From the NCBI GenBank assembly GCA_013368325.1, contig JAACJK010000066.1, positions 186,001 to 250,000 of the forward strand: a DNA stretch of 64,000 bases, read 5' to 3'. The notes below the pieces were generated by a model. The model ran no database searches. It was not told where the DNA came from and was given only the letters and a program-made list of their open reading frames with translations. Numbering within the stretch: the first letter of the stretch is position 1; the number at the start of each line of letters is the position of its first letter. Below, piece after piece: positions 1 to 10,899 of this stretch. The position numbers and the translations under genes are program-made. Origin of the DNA: Ephemerocybe angulata. Its lineage: Eukaryota; Basidiomycota; Agaricomycetes; Agaricales; Psathyrellaceae.

Positions 1-462
1 GCCAGGCTGGTGAAGAGGTATCGACCACCAGGCACGAGATATATATCGGGGATCCCCGAATGCGGTTCAAAATAGACTGCCATTTTGTCCCTTATGAGTT
101 CTGTGGACAATCCTTCAAGAGGTTCAGGAGGAACCGATAGGCGCTTGAGTAGCTTTTCCCATAGATGTATCCCTGAGACGATCCGTTGGAGAGCTCCTAA
201 GGTTGAGTCGTGTGGATGCAATGAAGGTGCGTAGAGGTTGCGATGCTTCACTAGTTCGCGCAACTTGCGTTCCCACACGATTCGCTCAGAGGTAACTTCG
301 AACACCGCTTTGCACGTCTACAAGGCCAAATCTTTTAGAGGAATGAGTAATATGGAAGACAGTACATCTCAGACACACCTGACCCAGAGTGAGTATGTCT
401 ATGGGCATAGCTGACGCTAAAACCTCCATTATAACGTCCTCAGGAAGCGATACAAAGGCCAT
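1..462 (-). CDS. F-box protein, 5' end only (runs off the window)
   Basis: The ATG at 462 opens an F-box-like segment (LPEDVIMEVL...PIDILTLGQ). A 61-nt intron (378 to 318, GTGTGT...TAG) follows, and the next exon continues with TCKAVFEVTSERIVWE, the usual second half of a fungal F-box. Further on, the reading LVPGGRYLFTS near the window edge is a common phrase downstream of the F-box in Agaricomycete F-box proteins. F-box proteins act as substrate adaptors of SCF ubiquitin ligases; the target is unknown. An AT-rich TATA-like stretch lies about 45 bp upstream of the ATG. The 3' part lies outside the window, so length and C-terminal domain cannot be judged. Confidence 0.75.
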
Positions 463-541
463 GACGGAGGCTGCGACAAGGATAGACGAGGGAGATAAAG
501 AATAGCTTATTATATCCAGTGAGTGCGCCCCTTTTTATCTC

Positions 542-739
542 TTACGAGCGCTGGCAATGCGGGCACACACATGTAGTAATGATTGCACCCACAGCCGCAC
601 ACATCGAGGCTTCTTGCTGGAATTCCATTCGAAGCCGGTTTAAATGAGTGCCGTCGCGCTGAAATAATGAAACCAGATCGTGCATGCCCGAGTGACTGAC
701 AAGAAACTCTTTTTGGGCGCTTTGTGGGCGCTTATGCAA
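542..739 (-). pseudogene. Possible C-terminal remnant of a third HGHLDFY-family paralog
   Basis: A short open frame whose middle (LRMEFQQEASMCAAVGAI) resembles the C-terminal helix of the two paralogs that follow (SLRMESGREEIAAEVMVV and DMAARSHEIGAEIAVL). It ends with CPHCQRS. The frame is closed by a stop directly upstream and I could not find the preceding conserved exon. It may be a truncated tandem duplicate or a chance match. Confidence 0.3.
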
Positions 740-1008
740 GCCATCACGCCCTCAGGGGGTCAGAAACTTCGTGACAGTGGGTGTAACGGTCCTCGTTAAG
801 GCTGAGAGAGTAGCTGAAAAAGTAAAAGGACTCTGATACAAAGAGCCTGTATGGTATGCAAGGCGAATTCATTGGTACACGGCGACGGATTGAGGTCCTG
901 TGTCGGGTCGAGCAGCCTGCCAATCTCATACTACTCAAGCTCTCAAAGCTGAGCAAATATAGCAGTCAAATTGCGGGGCATTCGGGATCCACCTTATTGC
1001 GTATGGCG

Positions 1009-1689
1009 TCAGCGCTCAGCAGTTGCACTCCAATCACACCGAAGCCCAGTACACTCACCAGACAAGGCACGGACAACCATAACCTCCGCTGCGATCTCCT
1101 CACGTCCAGATTCCATGCGAAGCGACCCTGCCAAATTCTTCCTGTTCTGCTCCATCCTCATCACCAGTCCGCGGAGCTCCTCTATTTTTGCTTCGTACTC
1201 AGCTTGCATTGCTTGAGCTGTGCAGAGCTGGCCAACGAGAATCGCGAGCGGGGCATCTCGTTCGGCTTCGGCGCGCGCATCGAGGTTGAAGTAAGCGGTC
1301 AAGATACAGCGAGGGCACTCGAATACTGGGCCCTTTGTTGATGCTTCATCGAAGTGGGGGAGTAGCTAGAAGGTGGGAAGTGGAGACTTTAATTCCCAAC
1401 CTTTAGTTGAAAGGGAGAGGGTACGTACTGCCGTGACTTCGCGTTCGCATCGTTGGTCGTAAAAGTCTAGGTGACCGTGAAGTGACGCGGGGAGGTTGCT
1501 GTCATGCTCCTCATGTTCCAAGTCATCGAGAGCATCTGCGGTATTCCCGGCCAGGCCTGGCTGTAATAAGGTGAAGGGAATAATGGCGCAATCCACTGAG
1601 GGCCGAGCGAGGACAGAAACAGAAGGCCTCGATGACGCGGGTGCGGAGGCCGCAGCTTCTCGTCGCGCTGTTGAACGAGTGTTTCCCAT
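1009..1689 (-). CDS. Uncharacterised protein with HGHLDFY motif (paralog A, about 205 aa)
   Basis: Two exons, 1689-1429 and 1365-1009, separated by a 63-nt phase-0 intron (GTACGT...TCTAG). The start is the ATG reading MGNTRSTARR. The order is an Ala/Ser-rich N-terminus, the motif SLHGHLDFYDQRCE, then after the intron LLPHFDEAS...FECPRC (CxxC, possibly metal binding), then a helical segment (QAEYEAKIEELRGLVMRMEQ) that may form a coiled coil. The gene at 2399-3631 has the same order and an intron at the same place, so the pair is a tandem duplication. Function is unknown. Confidence 0.6.
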
Positions 1690-2398
1690 GAAATTGGCTG
1701 GGGCTCCTGGCTGGATGGTTGAATTGCAGGGGTGAGTTGGGGCTTTCCGACTCAAGACAAAGCATTAATATATACCGGCACGGAATGTATGCGCAGATTT
1801 TGGCACCGACATAGTTCACCCTGTCAATGTCAAAGCCAATTGAAAATTTGCCGAAGCGAGGAGTCGGGTATCGCCACACGCGTTTCAAGGGCAAAGTCTA
1901 TTTGCTCGACCCTGAAGTTGCCGTGAGCGCAGCACCGCCCTGCCCGGCGCCGATTGCCTTCTGCCATTCAACGGTGTATCAAAGTCACCAGAGGTGGTGA
2001 GCTTTTTGCTATGTCGAGGCTAGGATATTTTGGTGCGACCAAACGTGACGAAGCACAGGTCCGTCCACTTGTCGCGCTCGAATGGCAGCGGGCATAATTT
2101 AGGATGGAGACATTGGTCTTGCTGCATGGGGGAGAGCGGGGAGGCCAGGGCATATCCCTCCCAATCTAATCATGGATATTGGCAAACTTCAAAGCGATAG
2201 ATGGAGTATAAGTAGTAATGTTCAAGAATAGCGGAAAACCAACGGAAACCCCAATTCAGCAGGCTTTAAGTATATCAATCGTACCGGAATGTTACGTGGA
2301 TGAAAAGAAAGTTAAAAGGACAACTCCCTAAGTAAAAAGCGTGGAACCTGAAATTCATCTTATCCGACATTATATCAGCGCTTGAAGCTCATAGTAAA
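1690..2398. other. Intergenic, no gene seen
   Basis: Upstream region of paralog A and downstream region of paralog B. Open frames here are short and show no conserved motif. Confidence 0.5.
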
Positions 2399-3631
2399 CT
2401 ACACAGACTCACCAACCAGCCCTTCAAGGACAGCGATCTCTGCCCCAATCTCATGGCTTCGAGCCGCCATGTCAATCAATTGCCCCACGCCCTGCAAATG
2501 TGACGACATCTGAAGCAAGAGCCTGCGAAGCTCTTCTTTTTTCGATTTATACACCTTCCACATTTCTTGCGACGATTGGATGGAGACGATAAGGAGTGCG
2601 AGCCCGACGTTCTCCTCAGCAACGGCCTGCGCATAGAGGTTAGATGTGGCTGTTGCTCGGCAACGCCTGCAGGTTTTCATAGGCCCGTCCGCAGAAACCT
2701 CAAAAAGGGTAGGAAGACCCTGAGGAGAATCTGCCTTTGAGTAAGCGAGTTGGTGGATGAAGCAAAGTCCACACACCTCAACGGCTATCTCCCCGGATTC
2801 ATCGCTGTAGAAGTCTAGGTGGCCGTGAAAGGAAGAGGGGTCCCGACCGTGAGCGTAGTAGCTTACCACAGGGTCGAGATTGGTGAGAGAGCTTGGCCCC
2901 ACCCGTCGGACGGGCAGATGCTCTAAGAGGTTCAGGGGTCGTTCTTGCCCTTGAGCCTGGCTCAACGAGGCAGAGGTCGCAGGTTGACTGGGCGCAGCCG
3001 TTACTGCAGGGATTCGATGCTGATACGTCGGCGGTGCGGGCACTGGTTCCTCTTCATTCTCTTGACCAGGCAGTGCGGCAGTAACAGGTTCGGGCACAAC
3101 GGAGGTCGCGTTTGCCTCATCCCGAGCTGATGTAGAGGAATTCAGAGGTTCTTGGTGATCGACAGAGGGCGCAGCTCTAGCCAGCTGATGCTGAATCAAT
3201 GTAGTGGGTGTTGTGGATCTTGGTGGACGCTGAATCGACACGGCTGAGGTCGCAGCCGTAGTTCGCTGCTGACGTTGACTCAATGTGGCGGTGGTAGGCC
3301 CTCGCTGAGCAACCCGGCGCTCGCCAGGCTGGGCGAGGGCCGTGATCGGTCCTCCTTGACCTTGGTGAGGCGAATCAGTGGAGGTCGTAGGTCCAGCTCC
3401 ACGCCGATTTGATGTGACTGGGGTCGCAGGTCCTTGTTGAGGTCGGCGAATCGAACTAGGGGAGGTAAGGGGACCAGCTCCTCGCCGACTGGATGCGACT
3501 GGGATAGCAGATGCTTGTCGACGCCGACTCGAGGCAGTCGGGGCTGTATGTCCCTGCCGACGTTGGCTTGCTACAGTGGGAGGGGTATGAGGTCTCTGTT
3601 GAGTTGCTGAGAGCGCCCTGTTCGTCGACAT
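2399..3631 (-). CDS. Uncharacterised protein with HGHLDFY motif (paralog B, 391 or 410 aa)
   Basis: The ATG at 3631 opens a frame that stays open to the stop at 2399. The first 190 or so residues are low complexity (Ser, Arg, Gln, Pro, Thr; repeated GAGP(L/T)TS and RRQ patterns) and probably disordered. The conserved part is SFHGHLDFYSDESGE, GLPTLFEVSADGPMKTCRRC and a helical tail with MWKVYKSKKEELRRLLLQM. Bases 2776-2720 form a 57-nt stretch with a good donor (GTGTGTGG), a CTTAC branch-like site and CAG acceptor, exactly where paralog A has its intron. Because 57 is a multiple of three, the intron is invisible in the open frame; removing it aligns the two proteins. Function is unknown. Confidence 0.65.
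   Translation of the reverse strand: MSTNRALSATQQRPHTPPTVASQRRQGHTAPTASSRRRQASAIPVASSRRGAGPLTSPSSIRRPQQGPATPVTSNRRGAGPTTSTDSPHQGQGGPITALAQPGERRVAQRGPTTATLSQRQQRTTAATSAVSIQRPPRSTTPTTLIQHQLARAAPSVDHQEPLNSSTSARDEANATSVVPEPVTAALPGQENEEEPVPAPPTYQHRIPAVTAAPSQPATSASLSQAQGQERPLNLLEHLPVRRVGPSSLTNLDPVVSYYAHGRDPSSFHGHLDFYSDESGEIAVEVCGLCFIHQLAYSKADSPQGLPTLFEVSADGPMKTCRRCRATATSNLYAQAVAEENVGLALLIVSIQSSQEMWKVYKSKKEELRRLLLQMSSHLQGVGQLIDMAARSHEIGAEIAVLEGLVGESV
2720..2776 (-). other. Cryptic 57-nt in-frame intron of paralog B
   Basis: GAG|GTGTGTGG at 2776 and CTCAG|GGT at 2720, phase 0, no stop codon inside. The position coincides with the 63-nt intron of paralog A. Confidence 0.65.
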
Positions 3632-3827
3632 TGCTGGATGGGTTCATCAGGAAAATCATTGCCCGCTGATTTTCCGAGGTATGCATGATCAAGTCGAACA
3701 ACTATTGCAAGTATGATGATTGAATGACCAAGCCTGACCAGGCCTTATGAAATGACGACAAGGAACTGAAAGTCTGGCACCAGGTTACCGTTGAGTATCA
3801 CCCAGGTATAGTTGGTCAGGTAATATC

Positions 3828-4240
3828 ATGGCCAGGATATACATAGATAAGATGTTTACAGTCATTTATAAGGGCTATAATTCTTTCTGAGATTGCAGTG
3901 AAGCGCTGCCACGCTGATAATGATTTCGCATACATGTCAGTCTGACTCACTTTATGATTACAATGTCACAGTTAGGATTCACTTAGATAAGATACTCACA
4001 ACCGTCTATCAAGGCTATAATTCCTCGTGTGATTGTTGTGGAGCGCCGGCGAGCTGATAATGAGTTGGCAAACCTATCAGTCTAACACAGTTGGTCACTC
4101 GAATGTCATTGCTTGAAGTCACCCTGGCAAGAAACGCATAGCACTTTATAATGCACCAGATCCTTGAGACAATTGTAGCGGGCTATGTAGGCTGATGTCC
4201 ATTGGATGTCCAGTCTGGCGATATGCCCCAAGGGCATATA
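3828..4240 (+). repeat. Diverged tandem repeat, about 138-bp unit, three units
   Basis: Unit 1 (from 3828) and unit 2 (from 3966) share TAGATAAGAT, GGCTATAATTC, GCTGATAATGA and TATCAGTCT/TGTCAGTCT in the same order and spacing. A third, weaker unit follows from about 4104 (TTTATAATG, GACAATTGTAGCG, GGCTGATG). It lies just downstream of the C-terminal end of the Plavaka gene, so it may be the subterminal repeat region of that element. A small palindrome GATATGCCC/GGGCATATC follows at about 4218. Confidence 0.6.
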
Positions 4241-4312
4241 TCTATTATTGACATTGCCGTAGATGATCAATAGATGATCGAGCTCAAGTTGACTCTACTC
4301 CGTTCCATACAT

Positions 4313-6242
4313 TTATTCCTCTACATAATCTTCCTCTTCTGGTTGCTGGATGTCATCCAAGTCTGTCTCCTCATCCCCTACATCCAAGTCTGTCTCCTCA
4401 TCCCCTACATCCAAATCTTTGGCTTCCAGATTCTCCAAGGTGTGTTCATCTACAGAGGCATCAGGGTATTCGTCGTCTTCGCCTAACTTGTCATCATCAG
4501 CCTGCGCCATCTGCGAACTTGGTTCTGTTATCATTTCCGTGCCCACAGAATCCCTGGGATGATCCAAAGTCGATTGCAGATCCTCAGTCACTGCTGGCGT
4601 TTTGGATGTGTTTGAAGTTGCTCCCGGAGCATCTGCGTGACTGTATTTGTGGCCGACACCATGGCCCCAGGTATAGCGCATCAACATATCCCTGTCGACA
4701 AAGCTAGGTGGGCTTTTAAGCTGGAGTGGGCAAATAGGCAACGAGAATCCATACCAATTGATGTAGTACTCATTCCAATCATCCTTGTCCTTGGCCACCT
4801 TAGAAGCAATTCGTGATGTATCATCTGCTAAGTATCGTCGACCAACGGAGAAACGAGGGTTGATATACGAAGCTCGAATTATGTCGGAGGGATCGAGGAA
4901 GCCCATCGCGCTTTCTGAGTTGGCTGGCCTCAGTCGGAGTCGGTCAAAGTTTTTCTTGCTGCTGTAGGCATCACAGAATTCAAACCACCGCACCCATAGG
5001 AAATCCACTCGTCTTTTCCGAATGTCAGCTGCCCCTTCCCCACGGTAGATGACATTGGCGTGGTAGACGCCCACTACTTGCGCATGAACAAATCGGTGTG
5101 GGTTCGGATGCTCCTCGTCGTCCTCGTCCAACTGACGCAAGCACATGACATACCGGCGTGAGGTACTTGGGTTGACAATATCAGTCTCACGACGGACGTC
5201 GTAGCTGGTGTAGTTGATGTGGAGGAGTTGGTGTTGGTAAATGCGGTCGGAGTGGAAGAATATGCGATCAGCATTGCACGCTGCATCTCCAGTATCGGTA
5301 GCATGGGAGTCCACCAACGACTGAAGCAGTTGAACTCTTTTAGTATCGGGCCCATTTTCGGAGGCTAGCTCTTCCTTTAGGAGCATACCGTGCACGCGAG
5401 GCAAAAGGTGGGCCCTAAGCCTTGGCATGAAGTCCTGGGTGTGTATAGTTTCAGTACAGGTGTCAACGTAGGGACTGCCAGCGATAATGGCCTCTACCTT
5501 TACAGCAGGGTCATCCCTCTTTTTTTGGATGAAGCTGGGAAGACTGATTGGGTTACTCTGCGATTTCCCAATGAAGTAGGGATCAGCATAGGCGTTCTCT
5601 TCAACGTATTCCTCGCTGGGGTCCGGGAATATTTGTTTTCGAAGTCTTCTAATACGATTCTGGCGCATCTGTATGCGCGACAGCTGTCTATTCACGTCTT
5701 TCTTGCTCGTCCTTTTGTAGTGCATTTTAGGGTATCTGTGAAACCGTTCTGGCTATAAAGAAACCTTTATTAGCCTCGAACCTCATTGGTAGCGCAAAAC
5801 ACACGATTTGAGTGGAGTATGAATCGGTGGTTCCAAAGAGGCGGATTGACGGAGCGACATCTCCTAATGAATGATATTTGTATGTTTCGAGATTAAGCGT
5901 TTTTGGCCTTGGGCCGCTGCTATCATCCGCTACCATTGACACGTATCAGCATTGCTATGAAGTCTGAGGTGGTGTTTCGACGCCTGAAGAACAACTCACA
6001 CGATACTTCAGGTTCGTTGTCGGTACTTCTCTCGGCTTCTCCTGAGTTGAGTTTACGCCGCTTTCCAGAGCCAATGCGTGCACTCCCCTTGGCTAGGTCT
6101 GGAGCCTGCTTTTGTTTTGCAGAAGCTTCACGCCTTTTTCGAGCTTTATATTCTCGATCAAGTTCTTTAGTGGCTATGGCAGAGCAAGTTTTTTCGACAA
6201 AATGCCTCATCGATTCCCCAAGTAGAACCGTCTGATTCTCCA
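4313..6242 (-). pseudogene. Plavaka transposase, C-terminal fragment
   Basis: This is the downstream third of a Plavaka-type (CACTA/EnSpm-related) transposase. It starts at the insertion point with ENQTVLLGESMRHF and KELDREYKARKRRE. After an intron near 6008-5925 comes KTLNLETYKYHSLGD and SIRLFGTTDSYSTQ, and after another near 5826-5745 YKRTSKKDVNRQLSRIQMRQ. The 470-residue last exon then carries the conserved VDFLWVRWFEFCD and DMLMRYTWGHGVGH. The tail is strongly acidic and contains a 9-residue tandem duplication (DLDVGDEET twice). No frameshift was noticed, so the insertion of the 11 kb element appears to be what broke the gene. The matching N-terminal part lies at 17374-20097 on the same strand. 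Confidence 0.85.
6234..6242 (+). repeat. Direct repeat GATTCTCCA, left side of the 11 kb element
   Basis: Identical to 17374-17382. It lies inside the Plavaka coding sequence (codons for LEN) and is present once in each half, as expected for a 9-bp target site duplication. Confidence 0.75.
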
Positions 6243-6244
6243 CC

Positions 6245-6269
6245 AGTAACTGTGGATCCCATGCATGGG
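6245..6269 (+). repeat. Left terminal inverted repeat of the 11 kb element
   Basis: AGTAACTGTGGATCC followed by CATGCATGGG; pairs with 17345-17369 with one mismatch (AGTAA versus AGTAT). Contains the 12-bp palindrome CCCATGCATGGG. Confidence 0.85.
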
Positions 6270-6338
6270 TCCTGCTTATTAGCACAAAATGCCCATGCAT
6301 GGGTCCTGGAGAGGGAATAAGCAGGGCCCATGCATGGG
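6258..6338 (+). repeat. Left subterminal CCCATGCATGGG palindromes (3 copies)
   Basis: Perfect 12-bp palindromes at 6258-6269, 6292-6303 and 6327-6338. Clustered subterminal repeats of this kind are usually transposase binding sites in DNA transposons; binding here is inferred. Confidence 0.75.
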
Positions 6339-6704
6339 ACGGACACCTTAAATGGCAGTGGGCCTGTACTGGGCCTAACGTGACAGGTCTTCTCGACCTT
6401 CTTTGGCCCGATTTGGATGCTTCCCTCTCTCAGCTCCCAATTTGGATGCTTCTCTGTCCCAGGTCCCCTTCCCTGTCATACAGCTTCCTTGGGATGCTCT
6501 ACAACATGACAAAAAACACAAGAACCACCCAACATTTGTCGAAATTGTGCGTTCGCGAACATTGGCGCGACATACCAAAGCGGGTGATTAGTCAACAACC
6601 AAATTGGGAAGCTTAGTCAGCATTCAATAGGCGCCGTTTCGATAGGCGCCGTCCGTCGATTCCCTTCAAATCCCAGTTGGGGCTGTAGATACAATGTACT
6701 AGTA
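6339..6704. other. Left internal non-coding region of the element
   Basis: Contains a short direct repeat, TTTGGATGCTTC, twice (about 6412 and 6442), and GATAGGCGCCGT-like repeats near 6627-6650. No gene seen; probably the transposase 3' region. Confidence 0.4.
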
Positions 6705-9700
6705 CTAATGTCGGCGTGTCCGAGAAGCAGCAATGCTTAATTTTACCTCTGCTTCAACAAAAACGGAGCGTCCCTTCGTGGGCGCGTCAAGCGGCCCCAC
6801 GTACATGTCGATAACGGCGGCAGCCTTCCGTTCAAGGTCCCGCCGTATGTCGGCTTGGCGGTGTGCGTATGCTGCCTTGCCGGCAGAGCGGTTCCTTCGG
6901 TTGGTGAGTTCGCGTGTTATCAGCGCCGGGTGTTGGTCTGGGTCTGGCAAATCGCTGATTGTTATGAGCTCGGGACGATATGTGTCGGCCCGAGCCTCCC
7001 ACCGCGCTGCATCCCACCCCCAAAAACGTTGTACCCGGCGCATTTCCTCGGCAAGCAGTAGACATTCTTCTTGCCAGCGGTGCGCGCGTGCTCTCGCTCG
7101 ACAGAACTCCACGCGTAGGGCTATGCATCGAATGATCATCAGCACTTTGGGTCAACAGAGATATCAGTCATCACTTACCTGATTCTTCCCTTTCCGTTGT
7201 TGTTTCACCGACCCCGCGCATTTGCCAGATCCACGTAACCTTCTTATATCCTTCCGCACCATCCTCCATGGAGCTCAGACCGACAGTATCAGTGGGCTTC
7301 AGCGCTTGAAACAGCGTGAGAGCCACCGTCGCGGTCTGCGGGAGCACCTTCGAGAGCGTCTTCAATCGAGAGAACACATCTTCGTATTGCTTCGAAAATC
7401 GTTCGATTTTCTCAGTAAGATCATGGATGAGGGCGTTACTGCGGGTCATGACTTCTACACCAGCGTTGTCTTTCTTCTTTTTGATAATCAGAGCCGACCT
7501 CGATACCAAAAGACTGCGGATTTCTCGGAGGAGGGTTTCAGCTTGATTAATCCGGAATTTGAACTCATACCGTGACAAACACTGTTCGACTTTCACGTTT
7601 GTGGGAACTTCCGAAGGAAGGAATAACTTGACCTCATGAATACTTGTTGAGATGGCGCTGTCTGACTCTTCTTCAACGCCCTGGCGATGCGCGGTGACTG
7701 ATGGCATGTAGAGCTGCTGCAGGAGAACCCACGCGTCAAATCTACGTTTGAGAGCATTGCCACGCTCGAGGACCCTGCTCCTTTGGATACTTGTGGAATG
7801 AGTACCGAGTGATTTGAGATCAAAAGCGTGTCGCCGTCTAGCCATGTTATTAGATTACAAAGAGAGGAATGGTTGGGCAGCTTACCGAGCAGTCTCCAAG
7901 TCGATACCCTGTGATATGAACATACTGGCGCTGACCCGGGTATGTCGAACATCAGCATTCCCTTGCTCGAGCTCTGCTTCGTCTTCAAGCAGCAGCTCTT
8001 CCATAATCGTCTTGTCGTCGCTTTCTGTCGCATTGTCAGTTACACCGCCGCACATATGATGAGAGGAAGTTTGAAGGAGTATGCTTACTTCCAAAGGACG
8101 GTTCGTATGGGTTTGGCTCGTTTGCACGATCAGCCTCCCAGGCTTTGACAGCTGCAGTCCAACGTTCGACTTGCTCCGGACGCAAGGCTTCGGCGAAAAG
8201 CTTGAAGCTCTCGACACACTTTTCCCGTTCCTTGAGCGCTTCAATCGCTTTCTCAGCGAGCATTGCATCTATGGATTTGTCAGAATTTAGAATGGTCACC
8301 CCAGCTCAGAGTGGAGAACTAACGCATCCGTGACGCCTTTGACCAGTTGGTATCCCCCATTACGTCGTCGATGCTATCACGTCGGTTGCCTGGACCCATT
8401 TCGCGTGTGCTGTAGGCCATGTGGTTTGTTTCCGACCAACCACGTTCAGGCGCCTCACCGTCCGTCCGGCCCACTCGAGGGGTGAGGTTATGACTGAAGT
8501 TCAACTGGCATTGAAGAATGTGCGCCGGCAAGTGAAACTTCGGCACAAGGAACTTGAAGTCGAGGTCGGGGTTCTCGCATACTGGGTTATCGCCGTATAG
8601 CTCGCACCGAGAGAAGAAGTTGATGAACCACTGGCATGCGACGTCGTATGAGAAGCTGATCATATTGGGAATGTTGTGACGAAGCGTAGATAGAATAAAG
8701 TAGTCCATGAAGTGATACCTAGAGGAAGAATGCGACATCAGCTTTCAGAGAGGTTTGACAATTCGGAAGGGACGCACTTCTCCCCCTTGATCAGATCACC
8801 ACAGCTAGTCGGTCGGCGCATGTCGTGACGGCTGCACAGAGCCATTCCCATCCCAGAAGCGGCGAGATTCTTGCCGCGAGCGCTGTCGGCTGACTTCAGG
8901 GCGTCGTGGCCGTTGCATGTGCTCTTCTCGGCTGGGACTGCTGTTGCAAAGCGTTCCAAGAAGAGTCGGAATAGAATATCTTTGACTATGTAAGCGTAGC
9001 CATGATTGAAACCTGGGTCGCGCTCGTTGGAGGAGATATCCTTTCGTTTGAGTTTGAAGTTGGCATCGATGGCAATGAAAAGAGTGTGCAACCATCTGCA
9101 TTTGGGGTCAGTACGGCCTTGTTTTGATTACAGTCGCAGAAACAGTACGTACGCTTCGTCCGCTGGAGAAAGCTTCCATCCGTCTGGCATGTTGATGTCG
9201 GGCAACGGACACGCCGGACATAGCACTGCACACTCTCCTTCCTTCGTTCCGGCAACTCCAGCTGGATCGTGACCTCGCGCGAACCGCTTGAGCAGCTTCA
9301 AAAGTCGCCATTCGCGCTCGATCCGCATGAACTCGTTGTAGCGCTTCTGCAGAAAAGTGGCCGATGTTCAGGACTGGGGAATAGTGAAACAGAACGAAAT
9401 GTGACGCACCCGTACTGTCTCAGCTGGGCAAGTATTGTTTGTCCGTCGTTTAAGAGAAGTAAAAAAGTCGTGTGCATTGGTCTTGGCTGTGAATGAGAGC
9501 ATTTGATACGTTTCCATAACGCGGAACGTTGCCGCCGTTTCGGGGTTGAGGATAGTGGCTGGGAAGAGCCGGGAGCGAAGGAGTTGTATATAGGCTGGGG
9601 CTGTTGCATGGCACCCACAGTAGTTGAGCGAGACTTCGTGGATACCGTCGGAATCGATGATGACAAAGTCGTTTCCGGAAGATTGTCGTGGCAGTAGACA

Positions 9701-10513
9701 TGGTTCCCCGGGAGGATGGCCGACCTGAATTCTGAGGCCAACAGCTTTCAATGTCGTCACGGCGAAATACCTCCCATTCCAACACTGTGCTCTCATGGGT
9801 TAATAAGACAAACACTGATAAGTCAAGATGTATGCTCACCTCAATTCGATGAAGGGGATCCAGCTTATGATTCTCTAACAGACAATCCAAGCACCACACA
9901 CCCGTGTTGAAGCAGTCTCGACATCGGTAGGCATCCTTGGACTGGGAAGTGAAAGCCGTCTTGCAGACCGCCCCACAACAGGTGACCACACTGCCAGCAC
10001 CCGCATCGCCTAGCCCATCAAGCCTCAACAGCTCATCCAAGAAGGTGTCGATGTAGGGGGTAAAGAGAGCAAGAGGATCATCCTAGCAACATTTAGTATG
10101 ATGAGGGTCTTAAAATCGATGACTTATTTCTAACGTACTGCCTGTGTAGTATGTCGAGGCGCTGACTGTTCTCCCTCCTCAACACCATCCTCCACTCGCT
10201 TTTCTCGACTCTCTATCTCAGCCGCCTCTGCTCCGTCATTACCGTTACCCGCCGTGAATGAGTTCTCGAAGGATGGAGCGGGTGTAGGATCCGGCTGGGG
10301 GGTTGCTGAAGGCTTGGCTCTCGTACGTTGGGGCTTTATTGGGGATGGCGGTAGGTGTACGAAGGCCGATGAGCTCTGGAGTACGCCTCCAGGTTTTGAG
10401 TACTCGTCGTGCCTCTCGAGGTAGCCGTCTGGGAGTGGAGCCGGTGCTGCGACTAAGCTGGGACGGTTGTATTCAACGCCCTGTTTCTTCCGCTTTTTCT
10501 GAGGTTTCGCCAT
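6705..10513 (-). CDS. KDZ transposase with N-terminal CxC2 cysteine cluster
   Basis: The ATG at 10513 (MAKPQKKRKKQG) opens a basic, disordered N-terminus. After an intron comes the CxC2-like cluster (CCGAVC, YRCRDCFNTGVWCLDCLLENHKLDPLH), then EVSLNYCGCHATAPAYIQLL, FPATILNPETAATFRVME and CPACPLPDINMPDGW. The RNase-H-like catalytic core follows: IDANFKLKRKD (about 9050-9070), YDVACQWF (about 8627-8649), VPKFHLPAHILQCQ and TDGEAPERGWSETNHMAYST (about 8410-8466), giving the expected acidic residues of a DDE/D transposase. The C-terminal part has EKIERFSKQYEDVF-type helices and ends with the family-typical LRVEFCRARARAHRWQEE. Many roughly 50-60 nt introns interrupt it. I saw no frameshift or stop within the conserved exons, so it may encode an active enzyme. 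Exact exon ends were not all resolved. Confidence 0.85.
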
Positions 10514-10899
10514 GCATGGGAAGCTGAAGGTCGTATTCAACCGTTGTTTAACCAATTCACGTACACCAAACGTACACGCGTTGACGCGAGGCTGTCCGCG
10601 GTCGACGGAACGGGTTGCATCTCAGGGCTCTATCGTGTGAATTCTGTTCCAGTGAAGAACAGAATTCCCACAATCACAAGAAAGTCGCAATTCTCTGACG
10701 TCATTGCTTTCCGCAGAGTGTTGGACTGAGCGGATTTAGTGTGTGTCATTGCCATTCCGAAAATCGACGTGCAAGATGGAGATTTCGGTCATCGAGGGTG
10801 AGCAGCCATGGCAAGATGTGTTACAAGGTGGGAATACATATGTTACAAGAGATAAAGGCTTGATTGCAATTCGCGGTAGACGTCGTGCGACGTGATGAC
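10514..10899. other. Intergenic, upstream of the KDZ transposase
   Basis: Promoter side of the transposase and 3' side of the next minus-strand gene. A short imperfect inverted repeat, GTGTGAATTCTGTTCC / GAACAGAATTCCCACAA, is visible around 10635-10676. Confidence 0.4.

Noticed and set aside
856..1341. Plus-strand open frame of 161 codons
   Set aside because: Antisense shadow of paralog A; the minus strand has splice sites and paralog support.
4313..5725. Separate 470-aa gene
   Set aside because: It is the last exon of the split Plavaka transposase: motif order and frame continue from 6242 downward.
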